From positions 31,031 through 95,030 of the forward strand of contig CAXAMN010026472.1 of NCBI GenBank assembly GCA_963970005.1: 64,000 nucleotides of DNA, in the 5' to 3' direction. Below, one piece after another: positions 1 to 12,300 of this stretch; position 1 is the first letter of the stretch; every line of letters starts with the position of its first letter. The position numbers and the translations under genes were made by a program. Source of the DNA: Durusdinium trenchii (lineage: Eukaryota; Sar; Dinophyceae; Suessiales; Symbiodiniaceae). The notes beneath the pieces were generated by a model, which had not been told where the DNA came from, did not search any database, and saw nothing but the letters and a program-made list of their open reading frames with translations.

Positions 1-1649
1 CCGCAAGACGCGACCGGAGACTGCAGGCAACCAGGTTTACTTTCCTGTGCTAAGCTGGAAAGGTGCCATGCACAGGTATACGGCCTGGAGACAGTGCAGC
101 AGAATGCCTAGGTACTTGTATCTAAATCCAGTTAGCAGCTGGATGCATGATGAAATGAACATCCAGCAGACCTTTCCTAGACTTGTTGCAACTAAGGATG
201 CCGTTCTTCTTAGGCCTCTTACCCAACAACTGCGCAGGTGCTGCTTCTGTTCTTGGATGCGGGGACAATGGACAATGGTTGCTGGATGGTCCACGCTTGA
301 AACATTGATGTTCAAGATTCTATCGGCACTGAGTTGTCTAGTCGTCTTCACGCAGGGATAACTTGGTGGAATTCTTAGACTGAAAGACAGTGACATACCC
401 ATGTTTCATCTGGATTGTGGTCGATAGAGACTTCTCCATCAATAGTTCAACTTTATTCAATGGAGGATTTGACTCCAGAGGCCAAGTATCATGATCCTAA
501 TCTTGACAAAAAGATACAGATAGTGGATAGTGTAAAATGTAGAGCAGCAATCTCTAGAAGCGACAAGTGTTGGGGTGGCTAGGTTTTGGCGTGTCACCAA
601 AAAGCCCAGGTCATATATACATATACATATATCACGAAAGCCAGCGATAGGCTAGGCTGAAGTTGGGTTGGGCGAACGAAGTGAGTAAAGGGGTGTGTGT
701 GGGGGGGGGGGGGGTCGCACACGGTCCAATTTCGGAGGGCTAACCCAGAGCCTGTTGGGGGAGAGCGAAGAAAAGAGGTGGCCAGGAGGTAGTGAAAACG
801 CGTGGTATTTGGGGTGTTGTGAAGCAAGTGATGTACAGTAATTGAAGGCGAGCAGTGCATCATTAGCATGATGAGGGGCTCAGGAGGCAATGTAAACCGT
901 TTTCCACGAGGGGATAAGGGGGCGCGAAAAGACGTTGGAACTCCTCCAGAAAAGGGAGATGTGCGCCATCTGGGAAGAGAATGCTGTCGGGAAGGTGGAT
1001 GACAGGCGTAGCGGAGGAGGAACAGAATGCAGCGGGCAAGCTTCGAGTTGCCTGGGGGTGTCCTTTTTTTACGGTGAAGAGGCCTAGTGGCCTGACTCAA
1101 ACGGGCACCCCATATGGGGTGGGAGTTCATGTGGATGAGACAGGCGTAGCGGAGGAGGACGTGATAGGAAAAGAGGGGCTGCAAGAAACGATGTTACCCA
1201 TCGAGGACATGGAGGGAACAGAATACAACGGGCAAGCTTTGAGTTGCTGGGGGGTGCCCTTTTTTGGTGAAGAGGCCTGTTGACCAGACGCAAAATGTTG
1301 AAGAGGCCTGTTGACCAGACGCAAAAGGGCATCCCATATGGAGTGGAAGCTCATGTGCAGGATAGACATAGCGGGGGAGGATGTGATAGGAAAAGAGGTG
1401 GGGAGCTCACCGACCATATTGATATCTTTACGGTGGCTGGCTTTCGTCCCCTCCCTTCTCAGGTATGTAATCCTTGCGATAGCGCCATGGTTTCGATGGA
1501 GGGATTGGTCATGGATTTTGCCTGGAAGCATCAAGTCAGACATTGCTGCAACCCCTTCCCACAAGTCCTGTATCACATGGATCAACGTGATCAACCTGTT
1601 GACCCCCATGTACAAACTCGAGGGGGAACTGAGCGACTGCCCGCGCCAG
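1..1649. other. Unresolved upstream region
   Basis: I see no exon I can place with confidence here. The stretch holds a poly-G run near 702-713 and the partial tandem duplication listed separately at 981-1410. The first exon of the exostosin gene at 1650 begins with two bases of a split codon, so at least one further upstream exon must exist here or outside the window. Confidence 0.5.
981..1410 (+). repeat. Imperfect tandem duplication, unit about 195 bp
   Basis: A block containing 'GGCGTAGCGGAGGAGG', then 'ACAGAATGCAGCGGGCAAGC', then 'GTGAAGAGGCC', then 'CACCCCATATGGGGTGG' occurs at about 1004-1130 and again, diverged, from about 1145 to 1375. The second copy has an extra internal duplication of 'TGAAGAGGCCTGTTGACCAG'. 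The open frames over it on both strands change frame between copies, so I read it as non-coding. Confidence 0.6.
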
Positions 1650-2017
1650 GCTCGAAGCTTCGGATCTATGTCTACGACACCCAGCCGGGGACCTCACCGG
1701 TGCAAATCGGTTAGGACGGTTAGGATATGGTAGGACTAGAGCACCAAACGCAATGTTTTTCCTGAAGGGTACACCCATCACATGTGGTTGAAATCCTTGT
1801 CGCCGCACGAAGTCTTTTCCCACATGGCAAAAACACTGGACTGCACTGCAAGTGAGCTTTCTAGCAGTTTGGCATTCCGTGGCTCAAAGATTGCAAGTCT
1901 GGGAAACGAGATACTGAAGGCCAGGATAGAATAGAGAAGCGTGGGAAGGTCATGGGACGTGAACATCCCGACCTGCAGGTCTTTCTCCGTTGGCTCTATC
2001 TTCTGCTCCGCCGGCCA
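1650..2017 (+). CDS. Exostosin-family (GT47) glycosyltransferase, 5' exons
   Basis: Two exons of the gene continued at 9354. Exon 1650-1701 encodes KLRIYVYDTQPGTSP, the 'RIYVYD' strand that opens the exostosin fold. Exon 1979-2017 encodes FSVGSIFCSAGQ and ends with CA before a GT donor. The exon at 9354 starts with G TGG GGC, so joining the two restores the codon CAG and gives SAGQ-WGVEVLLHRYF, the expected continuation in this family. No other WGVEVLLHRYF-like exon is present between 2018 and 9353. The first of the two introns must use a GC donor at 1702 to keep phase. The N-terminus, with any membrane anchor, is upstream and not recognised. Exostosin-like GT47 enzymes are usually Golgi type II membrane proteins; that is family knowledge. 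Confidence 0.6.
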
Positions 2018-4594
2018 GTGCCGCGCTCGGGGTGATGCGGGGTGCGGGTGGTCAGAGTCTCGGGCCTCACTTGCGGTGTTCAAAGGCCAAGAGGTAGAGC
2101 GAAGAAAGACCCAAGGGGAGGTGTCCCCTCATGTTCATTTTGGGAGACTCGTACTGCTAACATTGATTCCATTGGTTCCCTTAGAGTATTTTGGAAGACC
2201 GTTTTCACTTTAGCAGTTCTAGAATACAATGTCTCAACAGTTGCTGTTGCTACCATGGATTGTCCAGCTTCCTGCCAACCCGGAACATGATGATTTTTTG
2301 TTGCTAGCCTTTGCTGCTCATATCGCATTTGCGCTAACATGCAGAACAAGAAGTGGAAACAATGTTACAATATGCTATACTGTTATAGTATGAGCCCATC
2401 CAAGACCAACGTTTTTCAATGTGGTTTTACACAACTAAAGTGGGCATGCGAGCGCTAAAACTTGGCATCTGTTCAAGGTGCTTTCTGTTGATTGCAACGA
2501 GATCTATGATTTGCTGAGGGCGTGCCATAAAACGTATATCAATCGTATCAATGCTGGACGCCAGTCCCTTTCATGCTTGGTTCCAACTGATTGAAGTGAT
2601 GCGCCGGGTGCTGCTATGGCATTCTTTGCTGCTTCCTTTGGTCAAGAGCCAGTACCTTTGCAGGGAGTGTGTTTGTCAAGGTAGACTCGCGCGAGTTGAG
2701 GGATACCATATCATGACTCGCGGCTGAGCCAGCAAGGGTGAGGACTTGAAGCTTTGAGCAGAATCACGTAGTTTGAGGCCTTTGAACGCTGTTGTTGCTT
2801 TTCCTGCAACCTTCTGCTAGGAAGTTACTTGATTCAAAGAGAAACTCTAAGAGAAGCAGATTCCGTCCGCGCATCTTGGAAGGTCCGCACTTTTGGTAGG
2901 CTCAGATTTTTGAGATCCGAGGCAATGGCGGGACTGGGCCAGGGAGGTCTTCGTGGATTACATTACCGGCCTTGGCTGTGCGCAATGCAGCTTGGATTTG
3001 CTAAAGCAACCCAAGGGCCACATGGTCGTGGGATGTTTGGAGTGGTGGAGTGGGAAGGGGTGGTAGACCATGGACAGCTGTGGAAATACTGGAGTATCCC
3101 ACCAGGAATCTTCAGAACCCTGTCTGTGGGAATTCGTTCGCTTGGAGAGAGTGCTGTAACATACTGTAACTAGTTTTTGATCCGGTTTTGCACAGTACTG
3201 CTGTTCCAAACGTGTCCGCACCACCACCCCAAGCCATACATGACCACCTGTTGATTGTCGAATGGATGAAGCTGCAAAGTCTAAAAATGATCTCAACGCG
3301 TAGGTCGACCAAGTCTTTCATTGGCGAGGAAATCCTCAGGGTATTATAGAACATCACCCAAAAAGCTGGACAGGTCCATGGAGCTTGTTGGAGTTTTTGA
3401 GGAAGGGGCATTCAGCCACCACAGAAGGAGAAAACACACTTAGATTGATGCTCGCAAGAGCTAAATCAGTTGACAAAGTTCCACTTTATTGCAATTAGAC
3501 CTTTACACGCAGTTAGACCTTGGCTGAGGGAACGGAAAGGTGAAGAAGTCCGGAAAACAGAAATGTTTGACATCGCTCAGTAGCTCTTTACAAATGCAGG
3601 TACGTGAGTCAGGCGTCCCTGACTCATATCACAGGAAACGTGCAGCGTCTTCGTTGGTCGCTGACTGCACGAATCCCCAGCGACGTGGCGTCCCCTGCCT
3701 TTAAACTTTTTGTGTTTTTGAAGTGATTTACAGTGTGTGAAGCCTTAGAAACAGGCTTTGACACACACACACACACTTAGACAATGGGTTTGCAGTTACA
3801 TCAATTCCCTGAGAAAATGAATGAAGGAACGGAAAGGTGGCAAAGTCCGCGATCAACTGAATGTTGAACATATGTTGCACAAGCGCTCAAACTGAAAGTG
3901 GCGATCAGCAGCTGCAATGCGGAGAAGGGGTGGTTTAGGGGAGTAGCGTGCGAAACCACCATGGAAACAAAACAAGGAAAGAGTGGAGTCACAGCGTGAT
4001 CAACAGTTAAAAGAACCCCTTCACAGATCCCTTCACAGAGTAACGGTCAGTGGACTTCGTCTTCTTACCTTTGCGGACGCCCAGATGCGTCATCCACGGA
4101 TCACTCCTTTCACATCCAAGATATCATTGATATCATCAATATCTGCTAGCGTGCTAGTACAGCTTGCAGTTACAGACGTCTGATAGCTTGAAGTCAATAA
4201 ACAAACACAAGCACATATTGTTGCGTAGAACTTTGGGCGGGCTTGGGTGCACAGTGCACACACATCATCACAACTCCCATGTCATACGATATATATGTAT
4301 TATATATATATATATCCCTTATTGCGCTCAGGCGGTGATTTGATGGAACCCAGCGCGGAGTTTCCTTTCCACTTGTCCAGCAACATTTTCGGCTGTGCCG
4401 CAGCATGCATTGGGACAGCTACACCTTGGTTTGATGCAGCCACGCCCCGGTTTGACCTTTCAATCAGGAGATGTTGAGACTTTGCAGAAGGGGCAATGCC
4501 AAACAGATAAAGCAGGGAGTGCCTTTTCATGGTGAGTCGTCTCACCATGAGAAAGCAGATGAACTCATCCCAAATCCCATCCATCTCCATCCAG
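2018..4594. other. 5' part of large exostosin intron, no gene resolved
   Basis: First part of the 7.3 kb intron 2018-9353. I see AT-rich stretches, an (AC)n run near 3762-3776 and an AT dinucleotide tract near 4288-4315. A possible exon-like island around 2950-3060 could not be joined to anything. The missing first exon of the nested FkbM gene should lie here. Confidence 0.45.
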
Positions 4595-7500
4595 GTGCTG
4601 ATGTGGATGTCCTCTTGCCTTCGCTTCACTGGCTCTACGAGACCTCCCATCACCCCGGCAGGATCCCGGGCATCCTGGTGGATGGAGGTGCCAATGTGGG
4701 CCGAGCCTCCGCCCGCTGGGTCGCCGCCTTTGGAGACAGCTCCACAGCCTAAGTGGGTGACCGAGGGGGTGCAGGGACCGACCCGTTGGGATCCGTCTGA
4801 TTTGTTGAAGTCCAGGAGCTCGTAGCGTCTTTGCTCCCAGTAGCGATGCCAGGAGCCCCTAGTAGCTTCTTGTTCCTAGTGGCTTTAAAACCAATGTAGT
4901 CTACAAGTTGAGAAAGAAGAACTTGGACACACTGGAGCATGCTCCAAGGCCGAGCTACGGTAGCCCTGTATCCCTCCTTTTGGGAAAATGGTGATGCTTT
5001 TCTGTCTACACATGTCTACACACTTCACGCAGAATCAAGCCAGAACTCGGGAAATGCCATGACAATGAGCACCCGGCATGAGGGAAAATCGCTACTAGTA
5101 GCAAGAAGCTCCTAGGCTTCAAGGCTTCGGTCGTTCCTCCCAAGGCTTTGGCCGCCAACTGGGCCAGAACGCTACCACGGCGCCCTGCGTGGTTTGCTCG
5201 GGCGCCTCCGCCAACGCGCGGCGTCCGGTCGCACCGGAGCACGCGCTGCCCACCGTGCTGGTCGTCGCAGTGGAGCCCAGTCGCCGGAACTACGAGCTGC
5301 TCACGAAGCACGCGCGCGAGCATGGCTGGGGGGCGGAAGGCTTTTTGGCGTTGGAGGTGCGATCGATTTCTTCAAGTTTTGACGAGGGGGAGAAACATGC
5401 TGAAGATGATCAGCCGTATAGCCGTGGTCTTGGTCAGATTCCTTTCAGACAAGCTGAAGTAAGAAGAAGGAACCACTCGTTTTTAAATTCAATCTACTTA
5501 TACAATGTACATTCCTATTACAGGTTTACTAACACTTTGGTTGATTGGCGGGTAGCTTCCACAAAGGCAGCCGGCGTTTCGTTTCACGTCCCAGGCAGCC
5601 CTGGGTGCCACTGCGGGCCGTGCGCAGTTGGCGGTCCGCGAGGACTTTGCCATCGACGAGGTCGCGACGCTCCTTTGGGAGGACATCGAGAGTGAGAGAC
5701 GGTCACTGGATGGGGGTGGCCTTGACCGGGCTGCGAGACCGGGTGGCCTTGGAGTATTGAATTTAGCGATGTAGCTTTTCACCAGCTTTTTCACCAGCAT
5801 TTATGTCTTGACCAAGTCCTGAGTTACACAACCAGCTAGTGGCATTCACATGTCTCATGCAACTCAAAGGCTCCAGCCATGGCACTTGCCTAGCTTGGTT
5901 CCCCGTGCAGCTTCACGCAGGAGAGCGACCCACGCCCCAAGCAGCCGGTGGAGGTGGTGACCCTCAAGGAGGTACTTTCACGGGCGCAAAGCGCTTTCCC
6001 ACTGCTCAAGGGCGCTGATCGGATCTTCCTACTGAAGTTGGACATTGAAGGCGCGTGGCAGCCATGAACAACACCACTGTGGGCTGTGGGTCAATATGTA
6101 CGATCCCCAGTCAACCATGTTCAAGCTACAGTATATTAATATCAATCTCATGTGTTCTTTTTTTCTCGGTATTTCTCCTCACGTTGGTACTGGGTTTTCA
6201 CATGCTTTCACCCACCTAATATTACCCATTCTGCGAGGGAAAGCGCTCTTCTCTGCCAGGCCTGGAGCCTTTGGTGCTGCGGTCCTTGACTTCGGCTCCG
6301 GTGAAGTTCGTGAGCTTCGAATATGCGGCGAACGTCTGGAAGGAGCCGTTGGCGCCGGTGGTGGAAGACTTGTAGCTCGGAAAGTCACATCATTTCCCGC
6401 GAGAGAAGGGGTGGTGAGCATCGGCAGACGGGACAACAGGAACCTCAAAAGGAAGCTGGGAGCTGGGAGCCCCGTTCGTAGCGTCCGATCGCTTCTAGTA
6501 GCGATGCCCTTTGCTCCCAGTAGCGTCCTCGGTGGATCTGGGAGTTCACATGACTCTGAAGAAACCACTTGAACATGCTTGAACTCTGTTTTGTGTGACT
6601 GCTAGCTAGGCGGGAAATCACAGGGACCCTCAACTCTGAGAAGTGGATGGCGCCGAAACAAACCTCTTACTTCATGACTCATGTTTCGTTCCTTCCCGCC
6701 AAGTCGTTGGGTGGATCAAGAAAATGCCGAGCGCGGCACTGGGACCATTTTATTCGCTCCCAGTGCAGAGACCGAACCACCAACATGCTATGCAGTGCCA
6801 TGCCATGCGAACAGTGCCCAACGCAGGCATCGCGCCGGGTACTTTTGCTTCTTGATCACCTCGGAGCCCTGGATGCAACGAGAATTCAAGTTCGGTGGAG
6901 GACTGGGAGAAAATGGTGCACCCTAACGTGCTACTAGTAGCTTCTTGTTGCTAGTAGTAAGGCCAGGAGCTACTAGTAGCGTCCTTGCTCCTAGTAGCGA
7001 TGCCCTTTGTTACTAGTAGCTTCTTGTTACTAGTAAGGCTCACTTTGACTTTGGACCATCATGAGTCGAGGGATGGAGCAAGCACTCAGGAGCATCTCTT
7101 CCCGGTGTCCGGACCCTTCTGGAGCAATATCTTTGAGCTCCCCATGTGGAGCAACTTCATCTGCGGCAAGGAGGGCGACCGAGACTTTGGCCCATCCCAA
7201 TGAGCTGTGACCGTTTCGGCTGTGACAGCTGCCCCACAGTTTTGGCATTCTCCGGGTTAGTTAGGTCCCGCGTGCCACTCAACACATGACAGATGGAAGT
7301 AAATATGGCCTCGTAGCCACATATGACTGTTGACTTTTGTGTTAAAGGAACGCCAAGCAGATGAAAGGTACATACGGGACATGAATAGCCACCATCAAAC
7401 GATCAGGCATGGTGAGTATACAGAGATGTTTTCTAGAACCTCTGTCAGGCAGTTTTTGACGCCTGGGGCATGGACCAAACGCCAGGCACTTCTGGCTTGA

Positions 7501-8480
7501 ACATTTGGTTTCTTATTGGTTTCTTCATGTTGCTTCCTTCCAGACGAAGGGTGAGGTACGTAAGTGGATCATGAACATTAAGAACTTTTGAGTCTAGTCG
7601 CTGATCTCAACTGATCTCTCATCCGATCTCGCCTGATGACCACATTGATGACCACATTTAGCTCCCCTTGCAATCTCCCAAGGAGACTTGGAAGCTTTGG
7701 TTCAGCTGCACGTCGGCGCCATTGGCTTGTGGCCGCGGATGCCCAAGGCCTATCTGCCCGACTTCAGCGGCGAAGGCATGGCCACGAACCTCTTGGAGGC
7801 GCAGCATTGGTGCACCGAGACTGGGACTGAAGGTAGGCACCAAAGGTCTGGGTCGGTTGGAGGTATGAGCTTTTTTGCTTTGCTGATTGATCCTATTGCG
7901 ATTTATGGCGATTTATTGCGTATTAGCTGCAATGTTGCTTCGCCCCATTTTTGACAAAACGGCGGGACATTCAATAGCCGCTTTGCAAGCAAAGGGTGTT
8001 TTTCAGCGAAGGGTATGGAGAGGAGCTGACGCACCTTTTCAAGTGGAGGTCGTAAATGCTGGTCAAGGTCTCAATTTGCCTGAAAAGGAGAGATGGATTT
8101 CAAGTTTCCGTGTGATTGCCTCCCTTTGTGGAACCTTAACCGCCCCCTAATTCTCCACCCCTAAGCCAGCGGCTTGCGGTTTTCACAGGCCATTTGCGGT
8201 CGAAAGGCCATGTTTGTTTGTTTGTTTGTTGAACAAAAACATTGTTTGTTGTGACTCTGTTTCATCCTTTTCCAACGAGGATTTCGGCGACCTTTGCGCT
8301 GGCGTCACCTGCGATGGCGACGTGGACTGGCGGGTGGGTCCGCAGCGGTGCACCGCGCGGCGGGGCCGCGGCACGCTGCGGCAGTCGCCCACTGAAGAAG
8401 TGAGCTACTTGAAAGATGTGTCATACAGCAGCTTGGTTGAAGTTGTCATACTTTTCGATATGTTGAATGCTTCTTCATAA
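4595..8480 (+). CDS. FkbM-type SAM methyltransferase domain protein, nested in exostosin intron
   Basis: Nine exons join in phase: 4595-4732, 5145-5356, 5595-5687, 5921-6050, 6260-6371, 6827-6863, 7090-7180, 7683-7828 and 8280-8480. They read in order: ILVDGGANVGRASARW (SAM-binding motif I), VVAVEPSRRNYELL (the 'EP..N..LL' strand), REDFAIDEVATLLWED, RIFLLKLDIEG (the 'LKLDIEGxE' motif typical of FkbM), KFVSFEYAANVW, GYFCFLITS, LFPVSGPFWSN and MWSNFICGKEGDRDLEALV, then a Cys-containing tail ending at a stop at 8478-8480. Donors are GA, GT, GA, GC, GT, GA, GA and probably GA; several sit in short direct repeats, so exact cuts are ambiguous. FkbM enzymes O-methylate sugars or related small molecules; the substrate is unknown. 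The first exon is not found. Introns carry CTAGTAG repeats. Confidence 0.72.
4825..4882 (+). repeat. CTAGTAG dispersed repeat, in FkbM intron
   Basis: Contains 'CCCAGTAGCGATGCCAGGAG' followed by 'CCCCTAGTAGCTTCTTGTTC'. It lies between FkbM exons 1 and 2. Confidence 0.75.
5088..5117 (-). repeat. CTAGTAG dispersed repeat, short inverted piece
   Basis: 'CGCTACTAGTAGCAAGAAGC' is the reverse-strand form of the repeat. It lies in the same intron as the 4825 copy, just before the acceptor at 5144. Confidence 0.65.
6478..6532 (+). repeat. CTAGTAG dispersed repeat, in FkbM intron
   Basis: Three degenerate units around 'CTTCTAGTAGCGATGCCC' and 'CCCAGTAGCGTCC', inside the intron 6372-6826. Confidence 0.65.
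6929..7042 (+). repeat. CTAGTAG dispersed repeat, in FkbM intron
   Basis: About seven units alternating TACTAGTAGC with the spacers TTCTTGTT, AAGGCCAGGAGC, GTCCTTGCTC and GATGCCCTTTGT. It fills half of the 226 bp intron 6864-7089. Confidence 0.8.
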
Positions 8481-9353
8481 AGAAAACGAGGAATCCCAAT
8501 GATACACATGCTTCTTGCTTGATGTGTTTTTTGGTTTCTAGTCCCATGTTTCTTTTGGATGGGATAACTTCACTTGGATGAGGAGTTCAGGCGATGATTC
8601 TGAAAGCTCTGTCTTGAGGTACCCGGGTACACGAGGTGATTTTTTTTTCCAGTCACACGAGTTTTTCTTGTTCACAGTGCGTTTTGGATGCTCGTAGACG
8701 CTGATAATCTCATCACATGGTCCTTGATTCAATCTGAAACACCTGGCTTGTCCAGACGCAAGCAGGCAATCTGTATCTCCGCTACCGGTTGGAGCTGCAA
8801 CGCGAGTTGCTAAAAGAGCGCGCTGATGGATGGTCACCACCGACTTGTTGGCACGCCTCAGCACCAACAGACGAGTCAAAGGACACACTGCACACTGCAC
8901 AAACCAATACTTCAAAATGGCCTTGGACATCCTTGGGCACACCATTCAAATCACATTCAATTGCTGTGTTCATTGTGAATGCTAAGCTCGTCGAACTATC
9001 GAGAAATGCCCAGATGTGCCCAATACCATTGTTCAGTCAACTGATCGTGCACTCCCAACTGTCTTTTTCATCCTTGGACGTTCTAAGATGACTTGGCTCG
9101 TTCTGTAACGAGGAAGCGCAGGGGATCCCTAAACCTAAGGCAGACCAGCCATCGAGTCAGTCCTCTTGGTCCCCTCCCAACCACTTGGACCTTTCTTCGG
9201 GTCGTCCGAACCAGGTCACCGGTCACCGAGTTGCTTCTCTACTTCGTCTTTCTCCCAACCCATTCGCCTTCCACTAACACTCCACCGGGTTCCACCACAG
9301 TCACCCGTGTTCTTGGACTCGACGATTTGGCTCCCGCATCGGCCTCTTCCTAG
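8481..9353. other. 3' part of large exostosin intron
   Basis: Between the stop of the nested FkbM gene and the next exostosin exon. A possible exon-like frame (NLYLRYRLELQRELLKER) near 8766-8820 has an AG before it, but no partner in phase, so I do not call it. Confidence 0.4.
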
Positions 9354-12300
9354 GTGGGGCGTCGAAGTGCTGCTGCACCGGTACTTTGCGAGTTCGACAT
9401 GCCGCACGACGAACCCTGAGGAGGTGCGAGATGCTGAGGGTAGTCTGGCAGTCTGGTTACATGGAAAATCAGAGATTATCTAGGTTTTGAGGCCATGTTT
9501 TGAAAGGGATCGGCACATCCTGACACTTACACATGGTGGCTCACACTTTATAATTGTTGCAATACTGTAGGTACATATTCGTGAGGTCTTTGTATGCTTA
9601 TGTTCCGTAGGGCCACTGGATGCCCCAAACAGTTGACAGGTGTGAACTTGGATGAACTTGGACTTTTAAAATCAAGAACTAAATGCTGGACTTTCTTTGA
9701 ACATGCCACCACACTGCCTGAGTAGATGAAACATGTCCGGGCAGCCGTCAGAGGCCTTGACATTGTCAGATTTTGCTGGTCCAAGTGCATCAATAAGGAA
9801 GCAGGGTTCTACATCCTTGCATCAGTTTGCCTGCATAGGCATAGGGCATGGTCCACTACTGTAGATAAAACCTACGTACCAATACTAGAATCATATACAG
9901 TATGATCAGCATGTGTCTTTGCATCAAGACGTAGTCGACCGGGTCGATCGTCTGGGTACGTCTGGGTATGGCTGGGTCAGGCCGACCTCTTTCTGGTGCC
10001 CGACTACCGTGCCTGCCACCTGCATTTGGCGAGGGGCCGAAGAGATCAATGAGAGAGCTGCCACTGCTTCAGGAGACTCGTCTCCAACTCCAACGATTTT
10101 TCTTCTTCCATTTGCAATTCTTCTTTCCAAAGGAGGCAGCCTTAAAGCAAACACTCACATGATGCAAGCTTCAGTTTCACGGAACAGGACAAAAAAAAAT
10201 CAGAGTGGTCTGATGTCCAGCCTCGGGGTTTCTACGGCTCGCGGGTCCCGAGCCTGAGGCGCCCACCTACATGCACAAGGGCCTCACCCGGATCGAAGGC
10301 CGGCTGGCTGCTGCGTCTGCAGATGTTTCGACTGCACGGCAGATTTGGATCCATAGGCATTCGCAGTCACGGCAGGGTATTCTAGAGTGTTGATTTGAAA
10401 AGACCACCGGCTGCCCTTGGAATGAGAATTCGAGGGTCAATTTATTTCTGTGATTCTTAATGGACATGGACGAGGTGGATAGAATTTCCTGCAATAAAGC
10501 AAACCAAGGAAGCCATAAAAGAAATACAACTAAATAACACAACACAAAACGAAAGGTCCAATAGGTAGGGATCACATAACACATGTGCGTGTCATCCCAC
10601 TGGGCAGGTGATGACTATCATTCCCAGATCATCCGCAACCACAAAGACAAGTGGCCATCTCAGTGGGACCAGAGCACTGCCATCCTCCAAGCAGGATGTC
10701 CCAAAGGACGCACACTTCGAACTTTGCCAGCAGATAGAGGAATCCTATGGAATCCTTTCAGGCATCATGTCCCGTCATGTGAAGATCTTGGATGTTCTCA
10801 CTCCTGTCTTCGAGACCATGAACTGCCTGATTGGGCTTCAGACGCCAGCTTCACCCGACAATTCGTCGTTAGACATGTGCACACTGAATCCATGAATTCA
10901 CGGCGCTCCATTGGATTACGAGGCAGGCGGAACCGCCCAGTCCGGCAAAGGTACCGACACCCTGATCAAGCAGAGGCACAATTCCAGGCGCTTGAAGTCG
11001 TGGCGCCGCGACCGCCGAAGAACTGGTCGTGGCACCGCGACGTTGTGAGGAAAATGCAAACGTCTTGATGCCGACAAGTTCCAGCCCCACCTCGTCTTTT
11101 CATATCTTTTCATTGGTGGCGCGGTGCCCTCTGCAGTGCGTCGTAGTAGTAGTAGTAGTAGTAGACCAAATTGGCCAGCCAAACAAGTTCATTCCTTGAC
11201 ATCAAAGTGCAATGTTGATGTGCTATGCTATTTTTTTAGCCCTAGGACTTCAGCCTCAGAGGGCTTGCAACAAAGATAAGAAGGACGGCGCTGTGTCGAC
11301 CCGGAACAGGAGCTGCTCAAGTCGCTCAAGTACTTTGCCAAAGCCTCAAGTGCTCAAGCCCGCAGTAGCACTGGCTGCTTGCGGATGGAACAAAAAAGGC
11401 TCTGCACAGTTTTGACGGCGAAGTTGTTTTTCGAATCCTTTTTTCCTAAGTGCTCCTTACTTGGTGCCGGTAGAATGACCAGGGCACTAGTATTTTGCTC
11501 AGATTCAAGGCCCATTCAATAGGAGCGGTAGTATTGGCTGTGAGTGCAAGTGACTACTTGCCCACCCTCGGACATGGGCTGCGGAGCTCAGGATCGGAAG
11601 CAGGGCATGGATCACATCTTCATTTTCTCGGACGGGATGAGGGGAGTTGAGTTCTGGGATGATGAGGTAAATCATGGTAAATCATTGCAAATCCGTATGC
11701 TGGTCTACATGAACTTGTCAAGGTGTGTTATTGAGACGGAGCGCTGGATCCATTCATCCAGATTCCGAGATTTATTTCCTACTAGTTACTAGTGATCACC
11801 AGCAAAGTTTAGTGAGATGATCCCCTTGAGCCATGCCTTTTCCAAGGTCACACATGACTCCTGGCACCAGGATCAGGGCTTTATCGTGAATTTCACTCAC
11901 ACCTTTCCCTCCTGGCGAGCCAACGCCTCATTGAGAGTGCTATTCAAGTGCACGGAGAGTTGAGAGTTTGCTGTGTGGAGGTGAAGTTTGCATTTGGAAA
12001 TCAATGTCATGTGCCATGTGTCAAAGGGGTGCCAAGGGGAAAAACCCTTTTGTTCCAGTTGATTCCAAGTTTTTGTTGATTAGAGGATCCTGTCGCACTG
12101 ACAGGAAACGCCTGTTTCCGGCCTGGTCAGGGCTCCAGAGCCCACAAATCTCGCCGGCATTGAGGATCACATTGCCCACTCCATTTTTCTGACCACAGAG
12201 GCCAAGAGGGGAGCACGTCAAGGACTTGTGACTCATGACATCATGAAGGACGTATCCTGATTGCGCTGCTACACAGCTTCCAAAGAAACTGAAGCGTCAC

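Noticed and set aside
594-1823. Overlapping frames of 100-196 codons on both strands
   Set aside because: They run across the 195 bp duplication and the poly-G tract, with different frames in each copy.
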